A stretch of 64,000 nucleotides of DNA from an uncultured Lachnospiraceae bacterium (GTDB lineage: Bacteria; Bacillota; Clostridia; Lachnospirales; Lachnospiraceae): positions 1 through 64,000 of the forward strand of contig CANOVJ010000005.1 of the NCBI GenBank assembly GCA_947570615.1, written 5' to 3'. The notes under the pieces were generated by a model, which saw only the letters and a program-made list of their open reading frames with translations, was not told where the DNA came from and did not search any database. Positions 17,138 through 26,923 of the stretch are shown here, piece by piece (within the stretch, counting starts at the first letter, position 1; each line of letters starts with the position of its first letter). Position numbers and translations under genes: made by a program.

Positions 17138-18304
17138 TTACTGCAACAGCTGCAAAACCTGTGCCGGTCTTTCATTTGCCTGAGCCAGAACCGAGGTGCT
17201 GGCCTGGGAAAGCACCTGAAGCGTAGTGTACTCCGTCATCTCCTCGGACATATCCGTATCCATGATGCGGGAGTAGGCCGCCGTCATGTTTTCGCTGATG
17301 ATATCCAGATTGTTGACCGTGTGCTCCAGCCGGTTCTGGTACGCGCCAATGCGGCTGCGCACCGAGGATACATACTTGATCGCGCCGTCCATCCTGCCCA
17401 GAGCGTCTTTTGCCCCCTCCTGAGTGGACAGATCGATGTTGGAAATTCCCATCAGCTCTATGGACACCTTCGGAATCCGGGCGGCAAGCTGCTGGCCCTC
17501 ATTGGCCCCGATCTCCATATCCAGAGAGCCAAAGCCCTCCAGCGCTATATGGGCGTTTATACTCAGACCGGCAGGCGTCTTGGGCTCGCTGACCCTGAAC
17601 TTGATTTCTTCCCCCTGAACCCCTTTCACAGAGACAATATTTCCGTCCCAGTTAACCTCCGTCCCGGAGGGAACGGCCGCGTTTTCCTCGTAGTCGGAAA
17701 TTCCGGGGATACCGGGAATCGGAGGGTTCGCCTGGTCATCCCCGTTTTTAAAGCCCTTTACCTTCTCGATCGTTCCGTCCGCCTTAAAATCAACATCAAG
17801 GGATACCAGATACTCCCCGCCAATCACTGTGTCGCTGTAATAAATCACCTGCATATCCTGATTATCCGAATACCCTCTCAGATCAAAGGAGCCGTCAAGG
17901 AGCTTCTGCCCGTTGAACTCCACCTCGCCGGCCGTCCTGTCGATCTCCTCCGTGAGCTGTTTCACCTCATTGTCGATGATCTCCCGGTCATCGTCCGTCA
18001 GCGTCCCTGTGCTGGCCTTCACGGAGAGCTCGTTGATCCTCTGGAGCATCTCATGGATCTCCGAGAGCGCCCCGTCGGCGATCTCCATGATGGAGATTCC
18101 GTCGTTGGAGTTCTGGGTCGCCTGATCCAGATTCTCGATCTGGGAATTCATGCGCTTTGCCATTGCAAGCCCGGCCGGGTTATCCTTTGCATTGACGATC
18201 TTAAGGCCGGAGGAGAGCCTTGCCATGGACTCCTGCAGCTTATTATCAGATTTGTTTAAATAGTTGTTGGCAATCACTGCCGAAACATTATAATTGATTC
18301 TCAT
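17138..18304 (-). CDS. hag: Flagellin
   Basis: A 388-aa filament subunit. The D0/D1 N terminus reads MRINYNVSAVIANNYLNKS then LSSGLKIVNAKDNPAGLA. The C-terminal D1/D0 shows RIGAYQNRLEHTVNNLD and ends VLAQANERPAQVLQLLQ. The central region carries a proline-rich PPIPGIPGISDY loop and a compact beta domain, unlike the classical Bacillus Hag core. Upstream, its ATG lies inside the end of the helical-repeat gene (17-nt overlap); downstream is fliS. FlgK, FlgL, FliD, FliW and CsrA are not in the window, so the rest of the flagellar genes must lie elsewhere. Confidence 0.93.
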   Translation of the reverse strand: MRINYNVSAVIANNYLNKSDNKLQESMARLSSGLKIVNAKDNPAGLAMAKRMNSQIENLDQATQNSNDGISIMEIADGALSEIHEMLQRINELSVKASTGTLTDDDREIIDNEVKQLTEEIDRTAGEVEFNGQKLLDGSFDLRGYSDNQDMQVIYYSDTVIGGEYLVSLDVDFKADGTIEKVKGFKNGDDQANPPIPGIPGISDYEENAAVPSGTEVNWDGNIVSVKGVQGEEIKFRVSEPKTPAGLSINAHIALEGFGSLDMEIGANEGQQLAARIPKVSIELMGISNIDLSTQEGAKDALGRMDGAIKYVSSVRSRIGAYQNRLEHTVNNLDIISENMTAAYSRIMDTDMSEEMTEYTTLQVLSQASTSVLAQANERPAQVLQLLQ

Positions 18305-20237
18305 ACCCCGTCATTCCTTTCTCTCGCCCGGTTTCCTGTATATATCCTATAAAAGCCCTCGCCGCCCGGTAAAGCGCCGCGCTCTCCTCCCCCGCCCCGG
18401 CGGCTCTCTCTCCCGCGGAAGACTCCTTTAAGGCGAACTGCGCCAGATCCAGCTTTTCTCCCGTGGCAAAGTAAAGACTGCCGCTCTCAAGCTCCTCCCC
18501 CTGGAGCATTTTCTCAAGGAGAGGCTGATTTTCCTTAAGAATTCCCGTTCCTTCCTCTGAGCTGCATATACACAGCCCCTCCAGCCCCCTGGCAGTGAGC
18601 TGAAACTCCGCGGCGGTCTTTCCAAAGGAAGGGGACTCAAAGGCAACGGCAACCCTGCTCTCCTGCCCGGAGCTGTGAATAACCTTTAAGTTGATGGAGG
18701 TGAGGAATCCGCCGATGTTGGCCGGAATCTCATAATTTTCCTCCCTGGCCATGCTCCCCATGAAGGAAAACTGCTTATACAGAGCGCTCATGGCTTTCAC
18801 GTCCAGCGCTCCTGCGGATGATCCGAAAGCCATCCTCTCCAGAAGCCCCTGCCAGGATTTCGTAAGCCCCTCATATGCCTTCTGCGCATTCTCCCGTCCG
18901 TCCAGAGCCTTTATGACTTCCTCCCCGGACTGCCCCGCCGCGCTTTCTTCCTCCTGCGTCCGCACAGATTCCCGGGAATCGCTCTTCTCCTTCTCTTTAA
19001 GCCTCTGCGCTCTCCTCCAGATCCCTGAAGGATCCTTCAGAAATTCCGCCGCCGCCAGCAGATGGTCGGCCGTAACCGGCTTCTCATAGTCGGAAAGCGT
19101 CCGCAGCACGTCCGCCTCGCTTCTGGCCGCACTGCGCGCCTGCTCATACAGCATCCGGTCAAATTCCTCCCCGGCCTGTTCGTCTCCCGCCTCCTCAAGG
19201 AGTCTGCCCGGCTCCTGATCCCCGGGCAGGACATCCAGCGGAATGCCTCTGGCGATCTGGCTGGTGATACTCTCGCCGGCGCTTCCCTTCCTCTGTGCGC
19301 CGCCAAAGTGCTCATCCACGGAGTAGTCCATACTCCCCCGCCTGGCGCTGCGCAGCTCCCGCAGGAGATTTCCGAGAGTAAGCTCCGCCCCGCTGTGCCA
19401 GAGCGCACCCACCGCCGCGTCGTCGGCCTTTTCAAGCTGACGGACCAGCCTGTAGACACCGATATAGGCGCTTTTTTCCTCCTGCGAAATGCCTTTCTTT
19501 TTTTCCAGCTTATACAGGAAACGACTGTAGGACTCCATCTCCCCGGCCGGATCCTCCTGCTGACCGGAGAAATAGTTCCCCAGCTCCTCAAGAGGCATGA
19601 TCAGAGGGTTGATTCCCTCCCGGATCATATTCAGAACCCTCCCCGGGCTCATCTCCTTTATGACATCCTTTAAAAGATCGTCCTTTTCTCTGATCTGACT
19701 GATATTCTCCTGCGTGATTTCCAGCGAATTATAGCCCAGAATCCGCACCGCCCGCCGGTTCTTCTGAGAGTTCTCAAGGTTCATCTCCTCCAGAATATCG
19801 TCCACATTGCGGAACGCCTTCTGTATGGAGTCCCCCAGATCCCCGCGGGGCTGAGTCATCATGGTCTCATAGCTCTTTCCGGCCTTCTCCATGGCCAGAC
19901 TCTCCTGCCTGCCGCAGTGGTGTACTTCTCTTAACGTATATGTAACGGAAATCCGGGCCACCATGGAGACCGGCGCGGAGCGTATCCCCTTCAGAACATC
20001 CAGGGTTTCCTCATACAGCGAGGCCTTCTCCCGGGCCTTATCCGTGTCCACCTCTCCCGTCATGGCCCTGGCAAGGCTGTTCTCCGCCTCCCGGAGCTTA
20101 TTCACCAGCTTTTCCAGAGACGAAGTCTCGATCTGTATCCCTCTGCGCAGAAGCCTTAAGTTGGCCTCCACCGTCATGGACAGACGCACCTCCTCGAGAA
20201 GCCTGCGCCCGCGAAGACTCTCCTCCCCGCTCTGTTC

Positions 20238-20700
20238 CCTCCCGGAGGTATGGGAACGGTAATCTGTCCTTCCCCCCGCCGAAAGCTCACCCTGGGCTGC
20301 GAACAGATTCCTCAGAGTAAGAGGTAAATCCCTGGCTACAATGATATCCACCGCCCGGGCTGTGACGGAAGCGGTCTGTTCCATGATGGAGAGGGCGCGC
20401 TCTACATACGTCTCCTTCCTTCCCAGATCGGCCCTCGCCGGATTGATTCCGTCCGCCAGGCCGCAGGCCGCAGACGAAAGGAAATCCTCCGCACTCACCG
20501 GAAAGGAATGGTCCCTGATCTGCTGTAACAGAGAAAAAGTGTCCTCATTTAAGGGAACCCCCTTCTCCACCAACCACCTGGCGTCCTCCAGGGTTTCCTG
20601 AGACACCGGACAGCCCGCCTGTCTGATCACCTTCTCCATCTGAGGCCTGAGCCCGTCAAAGTCGATCTCCTCCGGCTTCCTGGCATAGTACCCCGCCACG
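20238..20700. repeat. 463-bp direct tandem repeat, copy A
   Basis: Identical by eye to 20701-21163. On the coding (minus) strand this copy is read second and out of frame. The unit starts with CCTCCCG. Confidence 0.95.
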
Positions 20701-21163
20701 CCTCCCGGAGGTATGGGAACGGTAATCTGTCCTTCCCCCCGCCGAAAGCTCACCCTGGGCTGCGAACAGATTCCTCAGAGTAAGAGGTAAATCCCTGGCT
20801 ACAATGATATCCACCGCCCGGGCTGTGACGGAAGCGGTCTGTTCCATGATGGAGAGGGCGCGCTCTACATACGTCTCCTTCCTTCCCAGATCGGCCCTCG
20901 CCGGATTGATTCCGTCCGCCAGGCCGCAGGCCGCAGACGAAAGGAAATCCTCCGCACTCACCGGAAAGGAATGGTCCCTGATCTGCTGTAACAGAGAAAA
21001 AGTGTCCTCATTTAAGGGAACCCCCTTCTCCACCAACCACCTGGCGTCCTCCAGGGTTTCCTGAGACACCGGACAGCCCGCCTGTCTGATCACCTTCTCC
21101 ATCTGAGGCCTGAGCCCGTCAAAGTCGATCTCCTCCGGCTTCCTGGCATAGTACCCCGCCACG
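20701..21163. repeat. 463-bp direct tandem repeat, copy B
   Basis: Second identical copy, directly abutting copy A. CCTCCCG recurs at 20238, 20701 and 21164, so the junctions show 7-bp microhomology. On the coding strand this copy is read first and in frame; the frame breaks at 20700/20701. Confidence 0.95.
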
Positions 21164-21904
21164 CCTCCCGCCGCGTAATAGCCTCTTCCCTGACGGTCCG
21201 CATCTGCGGCGGAGGAATATTTCGCCGTGTAGAGATTCTCCGCATCAGGCGTCAGATTATTTTCCACCATATATTTCACGCTGCCGTCGGTGAGTTCCCC
21301 CGCCTGACTCAGCAGCTTCCACGCCTCCATGACGGAAGCGATGTTCTCCTGCGTGAGAGGAACGTTCTTCTCCTCAAACTGCTTTTTCAGCTCTCTGGCA
21401 AAGGCTTCGCTTCCCGCGATCTCCTCAAGGGCCCCGTCGCTGACCGTATCCGTATAGCCCGCCACCTGCGTCCCGCCCCTGGCCAGAGCCACCTTTATCC
21501 TGTCCACAATGGTGACCACCGTCTCAATATCCGTACTGCCGGGGTGAAAGCCTTCCTTCTGGAGCCTGGCGAAATCCTCGTCGGACATGGATCCGGCCAT
21601 CACCGCCATATAGTTACGGCGCGCCGTCACATCCTCCTGCTCAACCTGCCGGACCAGCTCCTCCACGCTCCGTCCATGCCCCGCATAGGCGCCCTCATCC
21701 GCCGACGTGCCGGAAATGTCCATCACAAAACCGCCCGCACCAGACCTTGCCGTTTCCTGCGGGGCTGCGTGCGGAGCCGTCTCCCTTCCCGTATTTATAT
21801 ATCCATGAGCGCCCTTTATCCCGGCGCTTTCGACCAGAATGTTCATACCATCTCTCATTTCTCTGAAACTGACAGACGCTGCCGCGCTTCGCGGCCAGCT
21901 AATT

Positions 21905-21940
21905 GTAAAAAAGGATGAATGCAGGAGCATTCACCCTTTA
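21905..21940 (-). terminator. Terminator of glgB
   Basis: On the minus strand: AAGGGTGAATGC/GCATTCATCCTT stem (21911-21922 with 21927-21938, one mismatch), 4-nt loop and a T run (A run at 21907-21912 on the plus strand). It lies about 35 nt past the glgB stop and just upstream of the flagellar-locus gene. Confidence 0.85.
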
Positions 21941-21973
21941 TTTCGGCATATACAATCTTTTTCTTAACCGCGC

Positions 21974-23887
21974 TCAGAAAACAAATATGGCGGCGCTGTA
22001 GGGCGGAAGATCCAGCGTGATACTGTAATCCCTGTAATCGCACTGGCCTTTGACGGCTGTGATCTCCTTCGGGATCTCTCCCCCCGCTCCCCCGAACCTC
22101 TCCTCGGCGCTGTTTAAAAGGAGTTTATATTTTTTCTTTTTTGGTACGCCCAGCCTGTAATTCTCCCACGCGATGGGCGTCATGTTGATGATAAAGAGAA
22201 GGTTGTTTTTGCCACTGGAGGATTTCCTGAAAAAGCTGTAGGTGCTCCTGTCCCTGTCGTCGCAGTTGAGCCATTCAAACCCGTCCCAGCAGTTGTCGAA
22301 CTCATACATGCAGGGATACTTCCGGTAAATCTTCAAAAGCTCCTTCATGTATTCGTGGAGACCCCTGTTGAGATCCTCTCCCAGCAGATACCAGTCCAGC
22401 TCCCTCTCCTCGCTCCATTCCCGCTCCTGCCCGAAGTCCTGGCCCATGAACAGAAGCTTCTTGCCCGCATGGCCAAACATATAGGCGTAGCCGCAGCGCA
22501 GATTCGCATATTTATCGATCTGGTATCCCGGCATCTTGTTCACCATGGAGCATTTCAGATGCACCACCTCGTCGTGGGAGAGGGGCAGGATATAGTTCTC
22601 ATATTCATTGTAGGACATGGCAAAGGTAAGGGCGTAGTGATTGTTCTTCCGGAAATAGGGATCCAGCTTCATGTACTCGCAGAAATCATGCATCCATCCC
22701 ATATTCCACTTGAAGGAGAATCCCAGGCCGTCCTCCTCCACGCTTCCTGTCACCTTCGGCCACGCGGTGGATTCCTCCGCTATGGTCAGAAATCCCGGAT
22801 ATGTACCCAGCACCACGGAATTTAAATGCTTAAAGAACTCAATGGCCTCCAGATTTTTGTTTCCCCCGTACCTGTTGGCCACCCACTGCCCGTCCTTCTT
22901 CCCGTAGTCCAGATAAAGCATGGAAGCCACCGCGTCCACCCGGATCCCGTCCACATGGAACTCTTTGATCCAGTAGAGCACGTTGGCGATCAGAAAGTTT
23001 TTGACCTCGGTCTTTCCATAGTTAAAAATCTTTGTCCCCCAGTCGGGATGCTCGCCCTTTCGGGGATCCGGATCCTCAAAAATACACTGACCGTCAAACC
23101 TTCCAAGACCGTGGGCATCCGTGGCGAAATGGGCCGGAACCCAGTCAAGGATCACGCCAATCTTATTCCTGTGCAGCTTATTGACAAGGTACATGAAATC
23201 CTCCGGCTCGCCGTAGCGGGAGGTGGGCGCATAGTATCCCGTCACCTGATAGCCCCAGGAGCCGTCGAAGGGATGCTCCGCGATCCCCATCAGCTCGATA
23301 TGAGTGTACTTCATCTCCTTTAAATACTCCACAATCCGGTCCGCAAACTCCCGGTAATTGTAAAATCTCGCCTCCTCCGGCCTTGGATGGCACATCCAGG
23401 AACCGATATGGCACTCGTAAATGGCAACCGGCTCTTTGCGGTAATCCTTCTCGCCGCGCTCCTTCATCCACACGTCGTCCGACCAGGAAAAAACGGAAAT
23501 ATCCGCCGTCCGGGAGGCCGTCCCGGGGCGCAGCTCCGCGCTGTTTGCAAAGGGATCCGCCTTATAGAGCTTTTCCCCGGAAGGAGTTGTGATCATAAAC
23601 TTGTAGAGCTCATGCACCCCCACTCCCGGGATAAACACGGTATGGATCCCTCCGGGCCCGAGCCTGGTCATGGGATGAGCCGTTTCGTCCCACCCATTAA
23701 AGGTTCCGATCACATGGACGCTGGCCGCATTGGGCGCCCACACGCCGAAAAACATGCCCTTTTTTCCATCCTGAACGCTTGGATGCGCTCCAAGCTTTTT
23801 GTAAATGTCATAGTGCGTCCCCTGGGCAAACAGGTACTGGTCTGCCTCCGAAATAAATACTTCTCCCTCTGTTCTCTTTGCTTCCAT
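21974..23887 (-). CDS. glgB: 1,4-alpha-glucan branching enzyme
   Basis: A 637-aa GH13 enzyme that forms alpha-1,6 branches in glycogen. An N-terminal CBM48-like domain (FFGVWAPNAASVHVIG and FNGW) precedes the barrel. Catalytic segments are visible: DWVPAHF, GIRVDAVASM (nucleophile Asp), TIAEEST (acid Glu), LPLSHDEVVH (transition-state Asp). Length is normal. The ATG at 23887 follows GAAGG; a longer frame to 23926 overlaps the upstream gene. Other glycogen genes (glgC, glgA, glgP) are not present here. It lies 19 nt after the TPR/pseudo-AAA gene, so is probably cotranscribed with it. Confidence 0.95.
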   Translation of the reverse strand: MEAKRTEGEVFISEADQYLFAQGTHYDIYKKLGAHPSVQDGKKGMFFGVWAPNAASVHVIGTFNGWDETAHPMTRLGPGGIHTVFIPGVGVHELYKFMITTPSGEKLYKADPFANSAELRPGTASRTADISVFSWSDDVWMKERGEKDYRKEPVAIYECHIGSWMCHPRPEEARFYNYREFADRIVEYLKEMKYTHIELMGIAEHPFDGSWGYQVTGYYAPTSRYGEPEDFMYLVNKLHRNKIGVILDWVPAHFATDAHGLGRFDGQCIFEDPDPRKGEHPDWGTKIFNYGKTEVKNFLIANVLYWIKEFHVDGIRVDAVASMLYLDYGKKDGQWVANRYGGNKNLEAIEFFKHLNSVVLGTYPGFLTIAEESTAWPKVTGSVEEDGLGFSFKWNMGWMHDFCEYMKLDPYFRKNNHYALTFAMSYNEYENYILPLSHDEVVHLKCSMVNKMPGYQIDKYANLRCGYAYMFGHAGKKLLFMGQDFGQEREWSEERELDWYLLGEDLNRGLHEYMKELLKIYRKYPCMYEFDNCWDGFEWLNCDDRDRSTYSFFRKSSSGKNNLLFIINMTPIAWENYRLGVPKKKKYKLLLNSAEERFGGAGGEIPKEITAVKGQCDYRDYSITLDLPPYSAAIFVF

Positions 23888-23906
23888 TGCCTTCAACCCC
23901 CAAAAT

Positions 23907-26900
23907 TCAGTAGTGCATAAAATCATTTTCCCGGAGAACGATCATGTCCTCCTCGTCATACCGCTTTCCCAACAGCACGTCGAAAAAGTGCTTCGGCGTC
24001 TTTTTGTCCGCATAGTAGATGGCCTCATCCACCAGCTCCTCGATCTCCGTCAGCGTGACCTCATGGTCGCTGGTCTGCATGTCCGCGATCCTGGTGTGCA
24101 GCGCCAGTACCCCCAGCTCATCGATGGCATACTCCTGTTCCAGTGCGTATTTGCGCGCATATTTGACAAGCGTCTGGTCGTCCAGGGCCTCCACGTCCAC
24201 TCTGAGATTAAAGACCTCCGATATCTCCGGATACGCGCCGACAAGCTCCTCCATGGCCGCCTTTGTATCCTCCAAAAGGACGATCAGGCCTTTCCCCTCC
24301 TGGTTCAGCGTATCCAGAAGCTGTTCCATGGCCGCCTTCTTCATGGCTGACGCGGACTCCACGATAAGCGCTCCCCCGGAAAGCTTGCCCAGAGTGGCCG
24401 GGACATCCTTCCTGTTCATGGTGCTTCCGGAAATCTTCGCCACCTTGCCGGAAAAATTGCTGTCCGAGAGCTGTACCTCCTTTACCAGCAACTTTGCAAG
24501 GGCTATGGTTCCCGTTCCCTCCTCCCCCGTAATGATCACATTCCCGGTGTAGGAAGCCATGCTGATATTATCGATCGTATCCACGATCTGCCTTCTGGTG
24601 CGCTTATGATGGATAAAGGGGGCGAACATCTCCCTTTCCCCGTTGGTCATCTCCCTGGAGGCGTGTTTTTCCTCGCTCTCCTCCTCCCTGGTGCCTTCCC
24701 GTTCCGCAGGCTTTTCAGCGGCTGCTTTTTCGGAGGAATTTTTCTCCTGCGCGGGCTTTCTGAAGGAAATCTTCCTTCCCCTGGGCTTCTCCTCCGGCTC
24801 CTGCTCTGCCTCCTGCAGTTCGCCGGAATCGGCTACCCGGACTTCGTCGTCCTCCGCCTCATCTCCGGCTCCTTCCGCCTCTTTTTCCATCGCCGCACGC
24901 GCTTCCTCCTGCTGCCAGAGCTTCTCCTCCAGCTCCTCCAGCGTCAGGTTCTCCTTCGTCCAGAGGGATTCCTCCCTTATCTGTCCGGGCTCTCCTCCGT
25001 CGGACGGCTCCTTCTGCGTGGGCGCTTTCGCTGCCGGCGTTTTCGCCGTCGATATATTCATCGACGTATTCGTCGTCTCTTCCTGCGGCATATCCGCGGT
25101 CTGCCCCGTCTCCTCTTCCTCTCCCGCCGGCTCCGCCTTTCGGTTTCTGTCAACCGCCCGCAGGATCCCCAGACGCTCCTTTGCGATTTTGAGCTTTTCC
25201 TCCTTTATGGCGGCGGTGACCATGGCCTTTTCCAGCTCCTCCAGAAGTCCCGATTTGGTGGCCTCGTCGAAATCCGCAAAAAGGGTGTCGGTCTGCTGAT
25301 GCACACGCTTCCGAATCTCCTCCATCCGCCTGCGCTCATTGTCCTGCTTCATCTTTTCCCATTCGGCCATCACATCGTCTATGCTGAGCTGACCGGTGAT
25401 CTGCTTCTCGATCCTCTCCTGCTCGGGAACCACCAGCGAAAGCTGTCCGTCATATTCCTGGGTGAGGATATTATCGTAGCCGGAGGGCTTATGAAAGGTT
25501 CTGATCACCCCGGTGTTGCTCAGGGCCGGATCCGCGCCGGCCGCCGCTTCCCTTCCCTGCCCGGATTCCTCCGGCCCGCCGGCCTGTTCCCCGATGGGGG
25601 TAAACAGCGTCCTGGTTCCGTTCCGCTCCGCCAGCTCGGACACCACGTCCTGGATATTGACCTCCTCCGTGTTCCCGAAAAATACCTCCTCGGCGGAATT
25701 GCTGCCAGCAAAATTCTGCGGCCTTAACCGGGGCGCAGTCCTGGACTCCTGCTTTTGTTCCTGCGAGGAGGGCCCCTCCGGCATACGCTCGTCATACCCC
25801 TTCACCGGCTCGTATACCTGGGTTTTCTGACGATCCGCCTGCCGGGCAGGCCGCTCCTGTCCGTTCATGATCTGATCCGCTGCGCTGGCCGGTGCGTTTT
25901 TCTCCCGGGCTCTGCGCTCCCCGGTTTTTTCAAAAGCTCCGGATCCCTTCAGATTCTCCCCCGCCTGCCCTGCAGAAGCGTCCGATCCGCTCTCGCCGGC
26001 TCCTGCCTCCTGTCCGGAAGACTCCGGCCTTTTATGCTCATCCAGAATCTCCTTCATGCTCTCCGCCAGCTCCTTCTGGAGATTCATGGTATTGTACTGA
26101 CTTACATCCACGGTCTTTACCTGGATATCGAGCTCCTCTTTTCCCGGCACCTCCTGGGTATCGTCTGTCAGGATGTTCTCCTCCAGGCTGAACTCGTCGT
26201 CCTCTTCCTCCTCGTCGGGAACCTGCTCCGCAGCCTCCTGGATTGCTTTCTGATCCGCCGCAAAATCGGAGGTGATAAAGCCTCCTCCCTGCTTCATCTG
26301 CTCATATCTGGTCTGCTGCTCCTCGCTTAAGGGTTCATGAAGCATCTTAAGCTCCAGCGCCTTCACCACATAGCGGCCCTCCCCGAACCAGAGGGCCATC
26401 TCGTTACACTCTTCGACACATTTGGACTCAAGTCCAACCCTGTGATAGAGATAGGCCAGCTCATAAGCCCATTTTTCGCGGTAATCCCGCTTCTTGAGCT
26501 CCTCGAGCACCTCAATCCTCTCCTCAAGGCTCACCTCCTGCGCCTCGTACAGCTTGTATTGCAGCACATATCTCCCGCTGTCTTTGGGAGCCAGGTGTAC
26601 AAATTCCTTGTAATACTCTATCGCCTGCACGTACTCGCCCAGCTTGATGGATAACTCACACAGAGAATAGACGATCAGCCGGCCGCCGGCGTGCCGTTCA
26701 TAGGCAAGCAGGAGAATATCCCGGCTGTCCTCATATCTTCTGTTGATCTTATACAGATCGCTGATGGTACAGAGCATCATGGTGCTCTTGACGCGCCGCC
26801 AGTCAATGCTGTCCGCAATCTTCACGGCGTCCGCGTATCTGCCTTCCGCGATCAGTGATTTTATTTCATCCGCACGTACTTTGTACTCATATTTATCCAA
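23907..26900 (-). CDS. TPR protein with a C-terminal AAA+-like domain lacking a normal P-loop
   Basis: A 997-aa protein in three parts. Residues 1-200 are TPR-like helical repeats (RYADAVKIADSIDW, YVQAIEYYKEFVHLAPKD). Residues 200-750 are very charged, mostly Glu/Lys/Gln-rich and probably disordered or coiled-coil. Residues 750-997 resemble an AAA+ core of the CbxX/CfxQ kind. The Walker A position reads GEEGTGTI (about 792-799), without the K-S/T. The Walker B position reads GGALIVESA, without D-E. It is therefore probably a non-hydrolysing scaffold. The start is likely TTG 26900 with GAGGTGG 5 nt upstream; GTG 26909 lacks a site. It sits between rsmA and glgB on the same strand. Function unknown. 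Confidence 0.75.
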   Translation of the reverse strand: MDKYEYKVRADEIKSLIAEGRYADAVKIADSIDWRRVKSTMMLCTISDLYKINRRYEDSRDILLLAYERHAGGRLIVYSLCELSIKLGEYVQAIEYYKEFVHLAPKDSGRYVLQYKLYEAQEVSLEERIEVLEELKKRDYREKWAYELAYLYHRVGLESKCVEECNEMALWFGEGRYVVKALELKMLHEPLSEEQQTRYEQMKQGGGFITSDFAADQKAIQEAAEQVPDEEEEDDEFSLEENILTDDTQEVPGKEELDIQVKTVDVSQYNTMNLQKELAESMKEILDEHKRPESSGQEAGAGESGSDASAGQAGENLKGSGAFEKTGERRAREKNAPASAADQIMNGQERPARQADRQKTQVYEPVKGYDERMPEGPSSQEQKQESRTAPRLRPQNFAGSNSAEEVFFGNTEEVNIQDVVSELAERNGTRTLFTPIGEQAGGPEESGQGREAAAGADPALSNTGVIRTFHKPSGYDNILTQEYDGQLSLVVPEQERIEKQITGQLSIDDVMAEWEKMKQDNERRRMEEIRKRVHQQTDTLFADFDEATKSGLLEELEKAMVTAAIKEEKLKIAKERLGILRAVDRNRKAEPAGEEEETGQTADMPQEETTNTSMNISTAKTPAAKAPTQKEPSDGGEPGQIREESLWTKENLTLEELEEKLWQQEEARAAMEKEAEGAGDEAEDDEVRVADSGELQEAEQEPEEKPRGRKISFRKPAQEKNSSEKAAAEKPAEREGTREEESEEKHASREMTNGEREMFAPFIHHKRTRRQIVDTIDNISMASYTGNVIITGEEGTGTIALAKLLVKEVQLSDSNFSGKVAKISGSTMNRKDVPATLGKLSGGALIVESASAMKKAAMEQLLDTLNQEGKGLIVLLEDTKAAMEELVGAYPEISEVFNLRVDVEALDDQTLVKYARKYALEQEYAIDELGVLALHTRIADMQTSDHEVTLTEIEELVDEAIYYADKKTPKHFFDVLLGKRYDEEDMIVLRENDFMHY

Positions 26901-26923
26901 GGCCGCCACCTCATACGTCTTTT

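Larger units (their letters stand above)
18288..21846 (-). pseudogene. Large helical-repeat flagellar-locus protein (DUF6240-like), frameshifted by a 463-bp tandem duplication
   Basis: The frame starting MNILVESAG at 21846 runs to a stop at 20656 (396 aa); the rest continues in another frame to TAA at 18288. Removing one copy of the repeat at 20238-21163 leaves 3,096 nt, a single 1,031-codon frame. The protein has repeated helical units with phrases like VPLTQENI, CPVSQETL, LEITQENI and KPVTADHLL. Near the C terminus, a stretch with AAEFQLTARGLEGLCICS is faintly like the FliK/Flg_hook C-terminal domain (inference). The family resembles what I recall as DUF6240. The 3' end overlaps the flagellin start, so it is the first gene of a flagellin-fliS operon. 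It may be phase-variable rather than dead. Confidence 0.85.

Noticed and set aside
20341-21064. Two identical 86-aa plus-strand frames
   Set aside because: Simply the antisense frames of the duplicated 463-bp unit.
24606-25727. 373-codon plus-strand frame
   Set aside because: Antisense to the charged region of the TPR/pseudo-AAA gene; Leu/Arg-rich shadow without a start signal.
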